From positions 9,362,001 through 9,426,000 of the forward strand of contig OZ316894.1 in the NCBI GenBank assembly GCA_973895155.1: a DNA stretch of 64,000 nucleotides, given 5' to 3'. Numbering within the stretch: position 1 is the first letter of the stretch; each line of letters starts with the position of its first letter. The stretch is from Marsupella aquatica (lineage: Eukaryota; Marchantiophyta). Positions 49,673 to 62,016 of the stretch are shown here, one piece after another. The translations under genes and the position numbers were made by a program. Below the pieces are notes generated by a model that worked only from the letters and a program-made list of their open reading frames with translations, made no database searches and was not told the origin of the DNA.

Positions 49673-52600
49673 GGGCAAAAAATGTATCCATTTTTTTTTT
49701 CTGCGCATCTATTTCTCGCCACATGATTTGTGCATATGATTCTGAAAAAAAGTACAGTGTACAATACTAAAGAGAGACATTTGTAAGTCAGTTCAAATTT
49801 TGTGACCAAATCTCTTTGGTCACAGGCCTGGTTCTTACAATATCCATTATAAAATTTTCTTAGTTTCACAAACACTACTGATACCAATTATTTTTTTATC
49901 AAAAGAGACAAAATCTTTAATATTTAATTGTTTTTTGAACGAACCTGACAGGGTCTCTACCGTACCTGGATACTCATTAGTTTTTTCAAGGATTGAAAAG
50001 AGAGTCCTCTTTGATTCTCAGTAAAGTCCTGAGTTTCTTAAGTGCAAAACTATATAAATATCTCCTTGGCGAGCAACTTTTGCATGGATGGCGCCAGTGG
50101 AAATTTACTTAGTCCCAAGACCAATACGTGTCATCTCACCAACCCGCTTAGAAAGTTGGGGGTGACCTAGTATTAAATTACGCTGGGTTTAGGGTTTAAT
50201 TATTAACCCCAAAGTTGCTAATTTTCCAAGATGAAATCTTCCTTTATGAGGGTATATCTTGTTTAGGGTTCAGGGTTTCTTGTCCCCCAACCTAATTAAA
50301 AATTACTAGAGCGAAAGTAAAAAACTGTTTCTATGAAGAGCACTTCATTTCTCAGTAGAATTTGAAAGGCATCATAACCACCCATTTGACTCCTCAGTTG
50401 ACTCCAATGAACCCTCCTTCGAACTTGAGCAACCGAATAGTATGTAGATAAGATTCAACTTGACAGCTGTTGGAAAAGTACCACTTCAATTCTAAGAGTG
50501 GAAAGGAATCTGAACTCCCTCCTATTTTATGAGTGTCTTTTTCATTTATTCATGCAAGAATAATTCAGCATAATCATCCATGACTGTTTGCTTTTTGAAG
50601 AATCATCCAGCACTTTCTGTGCCAGGAGATACTCAATTTCTGTTTTGTAATAAAAATACTTTGGTCTTCTCTTGAACATGGCCTTGTGTTTAACAATGGA
50701 AATTTTGGGGTCTCATGACAAAAAAACATTTAAACTTGAACACAGTGTCTATTTGACACAACAACTGGGAGTTGCATTTGAGTTGGACATTGTGTTCAAG
50801 TTTTGACCAGAACCTGCTATACATTGAACACAAAAGATACAAAATTCATGAATCATATTATAACTCCAATATTCAAACACAATGCCCATTTATGAACATA
50901 ACGCCCTGCAAGTACAAAAAATGAAATTAGATAATCAAATTCAAATGTGATGCATGGCTGTGTGGTAGCTCCTCGAGTTGAGACTCATAGGTGTAGTGTT
51001 CAAATGTTATGGCTGTTCCCTTTTTGTGGGGTTTCATATATTTCCCCTTAAAGTTACAAAGAAAAACAACTCAATTATGACGCCTGGGGTGCATTATGCA
51101 AATACAGTGCCCCATGGCCCACCATTTGAATAAAGTGTCATATAGTTGTGGTTCAAGGGAAGACAGTAGTAATATTGGTGATTGCTGCAAAGAAAAATAT
51201 GGGTTGTCTTGGAAAGGAAAGCACCTCAGTGGAGCAAGAGGTGACAAACTGTGGACTGTTTGAATCTGATCAAAGAGGCATGTCCCTTCAGTTGACATCA
51301 GAGGAGAAACATCTTTCAGGGGTAGTGGCGGACATTTTGTTTGGGACTAGCCCTAGCTATGCTTGGGCCTACCGGAGAAGATGAAGGAAATTATGCTGTA
51401 TTACTATCATCCCCAAAGCCATTTTGCTGGACTTCTTTTTTATTTTGTGGGTGATGGAGATGAGGACTCTCTCTCTCTCTCTCCTTGACGGCCCATTGAA
51501 GGGTTATGATCAATCATATCATATGTCCTTTTGGAATCCGTCTTTCTTTGATGCAATAGGAAAGCTACTACAACATACGGGAAATTACTGCTCTGATGGA
51601 CCACTCCCAATCTCCCATGAATGTTCCAATCCAATTGGACCAGGTCCCTTTTGACCCATCAATGTTAGTCACATCACCCCTGTGAAAAAACTAAAATAAG
51701 TTTGTTTTTCCGTTTCTGAGCTTGGTAGTGGCTGCAAAGAGAAATAAGCAAACAAATCAACCTGAGGAGACTTGTCCAGTCAATCAACCAATCAAAGAGT
51801 GGACTTTTTGGATTGTTTTTAAAGGGGTAGCAAATAAGGCAAGAGAAACAGGGAACCTTAGAGATACATTCCCTAACTCATCTATTAGAAAGAGAGGGAA
51901 TAGAAATTCAATTTTATTTATCATGGGGAAGTGTAACATTGTGAGCCACCCAAATACATTCCATGTGCAATAGTTACCCTGCCTTTGTGTTTTTTGTGAT
52001 GTAAACTTTATGTGCGTATCTTCTCCTGATGGCCCAGTGGTTTGCCCAGTAACTCAGGTATTTAACCCTGGGGTAGGACAGAAGTAGCAATGGAAGGAAG
52101 GAAAATATTGTTACATTGAGTCCCTCCCTAGCTGGGTAACTGGTGCACATTTAAGTGGGCACAGGATGACAGGTTTTTCTGCAGTGTTTTGGGGGTCGAA
52201 GTGCTTGTTTTCCTTTTGGCCCCAAATCTTGTCCTAGGTAGGCTGGGAAAGTTTGTTGGGTGGGTAGTGCTTTTCTCAGGGGTTAGCTTTCCTCAGGGGT
52301 AGTATCTATGCGCCTCCCTACCCTGTTTTTCATGTCCCAATGGCCATTAATACACATTTAGCTGTAGCACCAACCAGCACTAATGAGGGGGAAAGCAAGA
52401 CCCACACAAACGTGAGGAACAAGGGGGGGGGGGGGGAGAGGAACCACAGCACCAACCACCAAAACCCCTGGCCAAAGTTGACCTCTTGGAGAGACATTGG
52501 GCTTTTGGCCATGAATGCATCCAAATCAACTGTTTACAATTCTCTACCATTAATGATTTTCCATCCCCCATCTGCCCAACTTCCCTCTTGGCTCATCATC

Positions 52601-53984
52601 GGTGGGCTTCTATCAATCTTTTGGCCTTCCCTGTCTGTTCAATTTCCATTCCTCCTCCCCATTGGCAACTCATGCCTTCTCTCTTAACTGATCATTCTTG
52701 ACGCATGCAATCTTTTGTTGTCACAACACATACTTTACACAACAATAGCATTGGACTCCTGTGTCCCTTGCATACCTACTACTTTGTCACTTTTGTTTGA
52801 ACTTTGAATTTGCTTGGAATGTTTGGCTATCTTACACCTTCTTCTCACTACCTTGCCCTTACCCACTTTGCATTCACTCTTTCCCATAAGAACACTTTTA
52901 CAACTACAACACTTCCCACCATTTGCTAGAATCACACTTTCACCAATGCTTCTCCATCTCCATTCTTCTGTCTGCCCGCACTTGAGGCCACACACTTCCC
53001 TTACCAATAATCTTCCTTAATCTGGACACTTTTACAATGAAAACACTTTTACTACTGTAACAGCTGAGTCCCAACAACATCACTTATGTCACAACATAAT
53101 TCTTTTGGCTCTCTTTTTGCCCAAAATCAGAACATGATAACACTTTTTTACAGCAATCACACTTCCATGATGAGTACACTGCCTTTTGCTTTGAAATCAC
53201 TTTGCATCACCCGGCACTGCGCTCTTGAATGTAACAAAGAGTGAATATTGTTTACTTTTTTCAACTTATGGTCATGCTGCATAGCTTAATTGTGTTCAAA
53301 ATGCTTTTGTGGTCTCCTTGCACACATTATTCTCTTGCATACTTTGAAGCAACACTTCTGTCAGCTTTCCTTCACAACTACAATATGACAATGAAAAGCG
53401 GTAAGGGAGATGACCAGGCAATCAGATGCTACAAGGTGCCCCAAGTCAGCCTCGCAACTAGATTTCAAGGAGTGTGTAAGCTGCTTGGAGAGTGACTGGT
53501 TGGGCATGGAAAAAGGTTGATTGTGGATACTTTAAATAGGCCAATCTCATGATTATAAAATGTCACGACATTCAAACCATCATGGAGGGTTCCCCCCCAG
53601 ATTGAAATTTTGTAAACCAACCATAAAAGGAGCTAGAAGAGGAAGCATGATTGCATATTAGAGTTTTCCGTAAAGTGGTCAATCCCGGGGGAGTTGACAA
53701 TTATTTTCCCTCATGGTGAGTTAACATTTGAACACAATTTCAACTACTTACGTTTATAATACAGGCTGAAGCTGCAAGAAGGCCTCTAGGAGGTGCTTCA
53801 CCTTAAGTCACCAAGTGCTCCGAACAAGACAACTTCCTGACCGAGAGAGCTGCTTCATGCTGTTAGAGAGCTCTTTGTTAACTCACCCTCAATTTCATGA
53901 CTAACCTGGTCAATTTTGGGGCCATCATTGGTCTTTGGATCCAGTTAGTGTGCATATAACTCTATTTGGGAGTCTCAAAGCTTC
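49673..53984. other. Long intergenic stretch
   Basis: No gene is supported. It contains a stem-loop at 50,732-50,803, two tRNA box-A-like phrases that may mark SINE remnants (near 50,957 and 52,031), a G-tract at 52,424-52,436, and a region near 52,840-53,060 repeating CACTTTTACAAC-like words. Confidence 0.45.
50732..50803. repeat. 72-bp stem-loop
   Basis: AAACTTGAACACAGTGTC (50,732-50,749) and GACATTGTGTTCAAGTTT (50,786-50,803) pair at 17 of 18 positions. A second small stem, CAACT/AGTTG, lies in the loop. It could be a tiny MITE or a small-RNA precursor; there is no evidence of expression. Confidence 0.65.
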
Positions 53985-54310
53985 ATAGTTACAGATAATG
54001 GCTTTTGGCCATAGACAAATGACCATAACTTTGTCACAGGGTTATATCAAAGTTTTGTTTTCACTACCCTCTACAGTGACTCATGGTCATGACATACTAC
54101 CAATCTTCGTGGCAAAAATATATGGATTATGATATTCAGTAGTTTATCAAAAAGATATGGATTATGAATTCAGTAGTCCATAAGTTGTTTTCTGTCACTA
54201 ACCTTGACTACTTTGTTGTGAAAACTTATGGATTATGAATTTGGTAGTACATAGCTTATAGTGACTTAGACAAAGTTAAAGATTATGAACTTGGTAGTCC
54301 ATAGCTTAGG
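53985..54310 (+). repeat. Dispersed repeat with tandem 3' modules
   Basis: It is related in reverse orientation to 12,570-12,790. Four diverged modules of 55-85 bp carry A-rich text, TATGGATTATGAATT, CAGTAGTCCATA and TTGGTAGTCCATAGCTTA, near 54,115, 54,152, 54,220 and 54,275. No coding potential is seen. Confidence 0.7.
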
Positions 54311-54753
54311 TAAGGAATTCCATGAATTTTGAGATTTGAGAACCCCTATTGTTTAGATATTTCCCAGTTGGCTCCATATGACCCAAAGTCCTGTGGATTG
54401 AGTTCCATCGATCTAATTTACATCCTCCAGCATTCTGTCCACCCATCTTTATCGATAGTAACCACTCGTCACGTGTCTACCCCGCAAAAGCACATTCCGG
54501 CATTCTGCCCTTCATCCACAGATTACTGTATCGATCACCATAATCGCAGTAGCAGCAGGGAAACAATTACTGTACCTTGGGGAGCTGACGAAGAAGATCT
54601 CAGCTCCACCAGGCGCAATGTGTTCTTTTGCGGGGCCGAGGTTTAGCGTAAAGAAGTAGTAGCGAGAGAATCAGCCGAGCGACGAGGCTCTGCATTCGGC
54701 CAAGAAGAGTGGAGCTAATTTCGTTGGAGCTGTTGTTGTGGTTGTCGTTGGAG
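54311..54753 (+). promoter_or_regulatory. CRR6 upstream region
   Basis: This is the presumed promoter and leader of CRR6. A 105-codon frame at 54,329-54,646 has no family resemblance. No core element can be fixed. Confidence 0.35.
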
Positions 54754-56748
54754 ATGGCTGCTGTTTCAGCCACGATCGTCATTGCTGCTCTCGGATCCGT
54801 TGCTGCGCGGCGGACTTCTGCAAACCAGGTGTGGATCTCGAGTGGAGGCCATAGCCACTGCTCTTTGAGAGATTCGACGACTGTCCGGTGCCGTTCCCGC
54901 ATGTTTTCCAGCTCAGGTCGGTTGCCGGTGTTCGTATTTACTGTAGTGGAAGTGGTCATTCAATTATAAGTTTTTCGGTGCGTGAACTGAATGCTTGATC
55001 TAGATTGTCATCTGTTGGAGTCATTGAATTCATTTATTCATTTATTGATTTGTCATTCATTCGTTTGGTCTGCGTGTGAATAATGCTTGATTTAGACTGT
55101 GTGACGTTGTCATTTTGTTGGAGTCATTGAACTAATTTATTCATTCATTAATTTATCATTCGTTCAGTCTGTTAGGGTCTGTTATGCGTTGCTGGACCGC
55201 GTCGGGCATACGAAGAACTGCTAATAAGAGTTGGCGGCTATTGTCATTGCAGTCGGGAAAGATGTGGTGCCTGCCCCACCGCCCACTGAGGGCAGGATAG
55301 ACATTGCAGTGACGAAGGATGAGATTCGACAGCTGGATCTATCTGCAGCCCATGCCGTACTTCGAAAGTTTGTACACCAAGTAGGTAGGTATGCCCTCTT
55401 GTCACTATTGCCGCAATTTTCATTAATTGTGGATGAGGGTGTCTGAATTCAGAGGATGGGAAGTTGTGAGTGCAGTTTACCTGAACCAGCGAACGATGTC
55501 AAATTTTGTTCGCTCATCCTCGATATTGGGCGATCGTGTTTACCTCTTTTGTGGCTATGACAAAGTCTTTTGATCAATTGGGGTGTCAGATCAGATTAGA
55601 AAAGCAACTATTGCCTAGCCACTAGATGGTGATGGCTGGTCGAGAAAGTGCAGGCACACAGAAGAACTCATGGCAGGCGCAGTTGTTATTATGGAGATAT
55701 ATATTGCTGTTTTGAATGGGGAGATTCGCTTCTGGTATGAGTGTATGTCCAGACTGTTGTGGAAGAGTTTGCAAGACCTGAGTCTTGTCACATAAAGAGA
55801 ATTAGCTTGATCTATGCATCTGCTGTTCTGTGAGCAGGACGAATGTTGCTGGATGTCGTTCTGTCATGAGAAGGAAAGCAATTGAGCATGATCTCGGTGG
55901 ATCTCATTGCAGGTAACTCGCTCTTGTATCTGCAGGTGATAATGCGACTGCTCCATCTTCAGATCCGCAGGAGCTGCTTGGACGGACAGTAGGCTTTGTA
56001 CTAAACTACGAGCGAGATGACCCCTTTGACCCAAGAGAGCTGTCAGAGATGCCAGATATTAGGCTGTGGTTTGTCCGCTTGGATGCAACTTATCCATGGT
56101 TACCAGTTGTTCTAGACTGGCGAGCAGGGGAGCTAGCCCGATATGCGGCAATGCTCGTGCCCCACCAGGTACTCTCCTCTCCACAAATCTTACAGCCGCT
56201 CGCTTCTATTGGGTCTGTCATCTTACAATCTTACAGGGTGGCTCGTAAACGAACCATTTTATGTAACAATGTTAGCCCTATTTTTCCCGTTGACTTATTG
56301 TCTCGTTGTCTCGTTGTTTCCCAGTTTTGGTTCATGACTTGGATTACACATTGAAGTACCAGAAACTAAGACTTACAGGACGGTTGGCTTACTAAAGATG
56401 CTGTAGTACAAATTGGGCAACTTTGCAAAGCTTCCAATAGCTCAATACAATCTCTGAGAGGCTAATTAAGGACCCTGTTAAGGTCTGGTTTTGCTCAAGT
56501 CGGTGGACCCTTACCAACGCCGCTAACATTTCTTTTTGGAATTTCAGATGAGCAAGAGACAAGGTCTGGTGTTTAATCCGGAGGCCTTGGAGTTGTTTGC
56601 TATGGGGAAAGTCTTTCTGCTGTACTCGTGGCTCAAAGTCATCGGGATTCCAAAACCCAAGAACAAAGTGAACGACATGCTTAGAATGCTTGGATTGACT
56701 ACAACGGATCAGTTTTACGACCTCATTGAGCAACATCCTCCTCCATGA
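54754..56748 (+). CDS. CRR6: Chlororespiratory reduction 6, NDH assembly factor, chloroplast
   Basis: CRR6 is a stromal factor needed to assemble NdhI into subcomplex A of the chloroplast NAD(P)H dehydrogenase-like complex, which runs cyclic electron flow around photosystem I. Four exons join in phase: 54754-54916, 55253-55384, 55936-56168 and 56548-56748, giving 242 aa, close to the Arabidopsis protein. The N-terminus (MAAVSATIVIAALGSVAARR, then Ser/Arg-rich to about residue 54) fits a plastid transit peptide. The conserved core contains RIDIAVTKDEIRQLDLS, DPFDPRELSEMPDIRLWF, PVVLDWRAGELARYAAMLVP and LVFNPEALELFAMGKVFLLY. This DUF1817 family also occurs in cyanobacteria. The first-exon donor rests on phase match and composition, so the exact transit peptide is less certain. 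The start has G at -3 and +4. It is convergent with EFL1. Confidence 0.9.
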
Positions 56749-58444
56749 CATACTTTTCTCTCTCTATAGTTAATGTGAATGGAAATGTAAATACTTCAGC
56801 CTTCTATACCTGTTATTGACGGTGGAAGGAACAGTGAATTCTTCAGATCTCCATGCCCATTATAGACATGGGAACTGATTTTTCATTTCTGTCAGTCAAG
56901 CGGCATGTTTTTACTCCGTTGAATCGAAAGATCAGTTTAGAGCATACATTTACTCCAAGTCTGAGATAAGATATTCAGCTTCAGAAAAGCATGGAAAGTT
57001 GAGGCCCTCATCAGAACATGTTCCTTTACGTTTCGTAAAGAGTCTCCTAGCTTACCAAATGAGAAGCTGTGTGTGCCCTGCTTTCAGTCTTCGTTCATTG
57101 ATGGAACCATCATCAGTAACTTTATTTACTGAAGTTGGCAAGGACCGAATAATGAAAATGTTTTGTTCCCAGTCTGTAAACGTCACTTACAGTATGCAGC
57201 GTCTGATTACTCTTTTACTGTTGTTTCCAAGAGGAAGGTGCGACCGATTCGGATTTGTTCTGAAACAGGCTCCGGCTACTTCACCCATAGCTGCGATACT
57301 CTAAAGACCTAATATCCTATCATAGACTAGGAAGGTTTTCGTTAATGGCGTCTTCATCTTTCCTCAGTTTTTGACGGGCTGAATCTATGTTGGTAAATGA
57401 CATAGTATTTGTTACGCTACACCAACCTAGGTTGAATGTGCTACTCAACATGGAAAACTGCACCGATATTTTAAGCATTTGCCAAAGTAATCCCCGTTTG
57501 CTACCGCAGTCTTCACCGTTGGCCACTTTTCCCTTCCACCCCGTTTCACAACCCCACTTTTTCCCATCAAATGAAATCTCCACCATTCTGAATGCTCAAG
57601 TGGGCAAAAGTTAGTTTCAAAAACCAAAGCCGAAATTAGGTTTGTGTTTTCCCTAGCCTCTGCTACTTTACCTTTGTCCGTACTTTTAAGTTCAAGTCGG
57701 GTATGTTGGATGGAATGGGCATAAAGCCGCTACCCACCCCACCCCCCCCCCCCCGAAAAAAAAACAAGAAGAAGAAGAAGAGAGACCATTCATGTCATAA
57801 TCCTTTAAAAAAAATCTCGATCCCGAATGGGGTCTTCTGCTGGTTCCCCAGTGATTATAGTGTGTAACATCAGTGATAACTCAATAATACTCCTTCCCTG
57901 GAGGGTAATTTACGTTACGAAAGCCAGCGCTGTGCGAGACATGACATATGAGCATTCCTCCATACATCAGACTCCTTCAAAGGTCTCTTGTTAAGGGAAG
58001 CAGCTTTGCTTGGAACTTTGAATTTGGTCCCGAATTCTGTTGGTTCCATTCGCACCATTATCATCTTGCGACAATCACACCTTCCAAGGATTAGAGGAAC
58101 AACGCGACTGGTGAGGTTTACTGTGCTTCCCCAGGCTTCGTCAGAGTGATCATAAGGAAGAAATCCTGGTCATAGCAAACAGACTTGCAATCCTTGCAGA
58201 TGGAGACTGAATGAGTATTAAAAGACGCGCAGCTCTGTTACAGACAAACAGCCAGAATGCTAAAAGTCGGACACCTTGACGGAAAGCAACCTCTCATTGA
58301 ACATGCAAAATTCCATGGGTCTGATCTTTGATTTGTCTGTGTACAAATAGACTTGTAATCGGCGTGCCACGTGTATTGCTGGGGTAAGGTTCTGCTGTCG
58401 AAAGACCCTCGACGGCATCCATGATCCATTGTCCTGTGGTTGTC
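56749..58444. other. Convergent spacer between CRR6 and EFL1
   Basis: It presumably holds both 3' UTRs. A C-run, A-run and (GAA)n cluster lies at 57,737-57,786. Frames of 60-101 codons show no family resemblance. Confidence 0.5.
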
Positions 58445-61400
58445 CTAAACTTTTCGAGCCCTGGTCCTTTGCTTAGTTGCGACTTTAACAATCTTTTCTT
58501 CAACAGGTAAGCCCTTTCTCCTCCTGACAGCATCGATCAGCTTCCTCGCAGTATTCTGGACCACGCTAGATCCGTCTCCAAACTCCTCTAGTTCCTCTTC
58601 AGTTCTAGGAACAAAGAAGGGGTCTTCAGGTAGCGCTTCCCAGTGACTAAGTACAAGTTGGGGACTAGCAAACCCAGAAGTCTTTCGCCGCAAGTCATCA
58701 GCAAATCCAAAACTCTCAGCAACTGGAAGGTAAGCATGGACGACAAACAACGCTGTTCCCTCCTTCATTTCTTCCTTGAGCACCCGTGCTCGCCTCTTCC
58801 CCAGCACCGCGTAGACCTGACCCAAATGCTCAGGTGGTGTCACGATTTCACAAAAGTACATGGCCTCTGCAATCTGAGGTTTATTGGCAAGCACAGCAGC
58901 TCGGCAAGCATCTTTAACTCCGCTCATAATTTGGCCAGAAAGAGCACCATAATCCTCCATACCATGACTAAGAGTGACATCATTCCCATTTGCATTTTCT
59001 TTGTCGGGGTCTGAAGGTCCCTTTTCCCTCATGTTAACCAAAATTTCTATTGTGAAGGCCAGTCCCCACATCGGCTCTTCACAAAGTGGGCCTTGTGCGG
59101 TTGCCAGCTGAAACCCTGATATAACACTACTCTCCAAGCTTTCGACTTCCCTTGATTGCGATAAGAGAGGATCCGTGTCGGAGGCTTTGACGGAATCCTT
59201 ATCCACAAGATGCAATTTTTCCGAGACAAGAGGAGCACCCCTTATGATCACCGCATCTGAACCAGAGTCAGAGTGTAGATCTGCGTTACCTAAGGTTGTA
59301 CTGTCTTTTTGAGGAGTAACAAAATCGTCAGGCAAAATTAGTATATTTGGCCCTACTCGTCGAGGACCCAGAGCCCAGATTCTACTCAGTTTACTAATCC
59401 ATTTTTTAGCATCGTCTTTGCTCCCATAGCCCTTATTCCCTCGAGTGTCTGTCCCACTTTCAAATGCAGAAAGCAAGCGGTTTCGTAAGCCAGTTATAGG
59501 ATCATCCCCAGACTTCTCATCTGGGTACAAAGCTGCCTGTCGACTTGTGGTGCTAGGCCGAGAAACTTTCTTACTCCCTTCTATGATCTCTCTAAGAAGA
59601 TCATAGCTATCGTCCAATACCTGGGTCACTGCTGAAGGCAGCCTTGTGACATTCACCCGAATGTTGCATCTGCCATTGGGGGTGGAACTTTGAACAAAAG
59701 TTGACTGTCCCACACCACTTAAGTCATCTTCTTCTATTGTTTCTCTAAAGGCAACCAGCGGAGGAGACACCTCCAGATTTACACCGGCAAATCTTTCTTT
59801 AAGATCCTTTATGCATCTTTCTAAATGTACTTCACCGGCAGCAGCGATTACATGCTCCCCGCTATTGGAAACTGTCACCTCAACAAATGGATCTGCCCTG
59901 TTTAAAAGCCGCAACCCTCGACTCAAGGCCCCCATGTCTGCCGGATCGGAGGGTTCTATTGCAACGCGTACTATCGGGGCTGCTTGAAAGAACATGCTGG
60001 AAAAGGGCCAGCACATTAGAGTGCTTGAAAGAGTAGCCGACTTAAGAATCTGCAGGCCAAGTCCACGAATAGCAATCAACTGCCCAGCACTAGCTGAGAA
60101 TCGTGGTTCTAATCCTCTTCCCATCATGAGGTAAAGAGCGTCAACAGTAGCCTCCTGCACATGCTTGATGTCTACTTCCTGTGTTGTTGGGTCATATAGA
60201 GCAGAGAGAACAAATAAGCGCTGCCCAGCAGATACAACTCCACTGAAAACCCTTGCAAAAGCGAGAAAGCATTCTTTACCGCCTGCGTCCACGTCACCCG
60301 CAAGTAACTGGCTTTCCAAGTTGGGTAATAATTCCCCACTGGGTGTGTGTCTTGGCAACATCTCTATGGGTACAGCAACCATCTTTGACACAAAAACCAC
60401 ACAAGGTGCCTCCTCACTGCTGTCGCAAACTTCCACAGCCTTTCTGACCGCCTCAAGTTTTTGTTGTACCTCTGCATTTGAACCAAACAGAAAGTCCTGC
60501 TTTGGTAGCAGTCTCTCAATCCGTTCTGGCATGGCACTCAGAGGACTCGGGAGGCACTCTACCACCATTGATAAAATAGTATCAGACAACGGTAACCATC
60601 TACTCACGACAGCTTGTAGCACCAACTTTGGGTCTTTCTGTAGCAGATCCCTTGAGGGTATTGTTAAATTCATAGACTTAATAATTTTGTTGAGCATCTC
60701 TGTGCCATCCTTGCCCTTTGAGGCGACATCATATACCTGCCAAATGGGCTCCAACACAAACTGGACGAACATTGGCTTTAGCTTTCCTGCTGCAGCTTTC
60801 TTCCCAACGATCTTCTTAGTTTTGGGAACAAAGAAATGGTTACCCCATAATGCTTTCTTCAACACTTTTGCACTGGCCCCAAGCTTCGCAGCATACAGAT
60901 CAGCAAAGTGATCAATGCGGAAACCCCAACCATCGCCGGCACTGCCAAATGCCACATTCCCCAGCTCAACCCTAAAAGCATCCTCTTCATCTTCCTCCTC
61001 TTCATACTCCAAGTCATGGTCAACTTCATCCGTAGCTGATCCTGTTAGAATGGAATCGACCTCTGACAGGTACTTTTCTGAGCGGAAGGCGTTTATTATG
61101 TTATTCACCTCCATGATGATACTCTGGAAAACCCACCACAGCAGAATATAGTATCAGAAATTCTAGTGCAGCCAATCGCTGCAGCAAATGCCCTATCGTT
61201 TGTGCAAGTACTTGTGAATTGGAAATTGATCGCATAACAAAACCCATGTTATGCCCGGGTATGTGAAAGCCTCAAAATTCCGGTGGAGGACAGGTACAGA
61301 CTCCAATAAATGCACACTTCTGGAGTTCATACAATGCCTTTCTATGCATTTTGACTCGAGACCCTTAGGGTGCCGATCTTATTAACTTTAGTCTGCCTTC

Positions 61401-61985
61401 TTTATTCATTTAGATGATGCAAACAGTAGTCCTTAATGGCATAGCAACAAAAACTTCAACTGAATCTAGGGTTAGCGAGGACGAATAGAATGCCTATTGC
61501 AACAATGAAGATATTCAGAGGCCTACCTGCATGCGAGCATAGGCCTCGGAGGGGGACATCTTCAGTTCAGTGATGAGGCGGTCCAACTTATTGAGGAAAA
61601 GGCAGGGTTTCAGGCGCTCCAGCCAGGCCTGACGTAGAACGGCATGCGTCTGAATGTGTACGCCTTCACAGGCATCTACGAGTATCAACGCACCATCGCT
61701 CAATCTCACAGCCGTTGACACCTCGCTACAGAAGTCCACATGGCCGGGTGAGTCAATCAAATTGATCACGTTGTTTCCGTGATGGAGGACTATGCTCGCA
61801 CTCTTCATCGTGATTGCACGCTCTTGCTCGTCGTCCCTGTAGTCCATGAACCGCAGCTTGCCTGCCTGGCGTGGGTGCAGCACTCCGCCACCTGCCGCTG
61901 CTATCAGGTGATCCGCCAGAGTCGTCTTTCCATGGTCCACATGGGCCAAAATACACATGTTCCGAATTGCTTCTGCAGAATTCAT
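58445..61985 (-). CDS. EFL1: EFL1/RIA1-type cytoplasmic GTPase, 60S subunit maturation
   Basis: This EF-2-like GTPase works with SBDS to release eIF6 (Tif6) from pre-60S ribosomal subunits, the last cytoplasmic maturation step; it does not act in elongation itself. Exon 1 (61985-61527, 153 codons) and exon 2 (61123-58445) are joined in phase across a 403-bp intron, giving 1,045 aa. Arabidopsis At3g22980 is about 1,015. G-domain motifs are complete: G1 AHVDHGKT (14-21), G2 region DEQERAIT (52-59), G3 DSPGH (78-82) and G4 NKLD (132-135). An acidic stretch ([15 protein letters not shown]) precedes [20 protein letters not shown], which marks the end of the G domain. EF-2-like domains II-V follow, including [20 protein letters not shown] and [10 protein letters not shown]-like [19 protein letters not shown]. 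The C-terminus is basic (KQRTRARKV). The start has G at -3. A telo-box lies 12 bp upstream. Confidence 0.96.
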
Positions 61986-61996
61986 GGCGACGGCAG

Positions 61997-62016
61997 AACC
62001 CTAAACCCTAAACCCT
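61997..62016 (-). promoter_or_regulatory. Double telo-box in the EFL1 leader
   Basis: AAACCCTAA-type telomere-like repeats (two and a partial unit) sit 12 bp upstream of the EFL1 ATG. Telo-boxes in 5' regions are a known plant feature of ribosomal-protein, eEF1A and other translation-apparatus genes. Confidence 0.8.

Noticed and set aside
60165-60911. 248-codon plus-strand frame
   Set aside because: It lies wholly antisense to the intact EFL1 exon 2.
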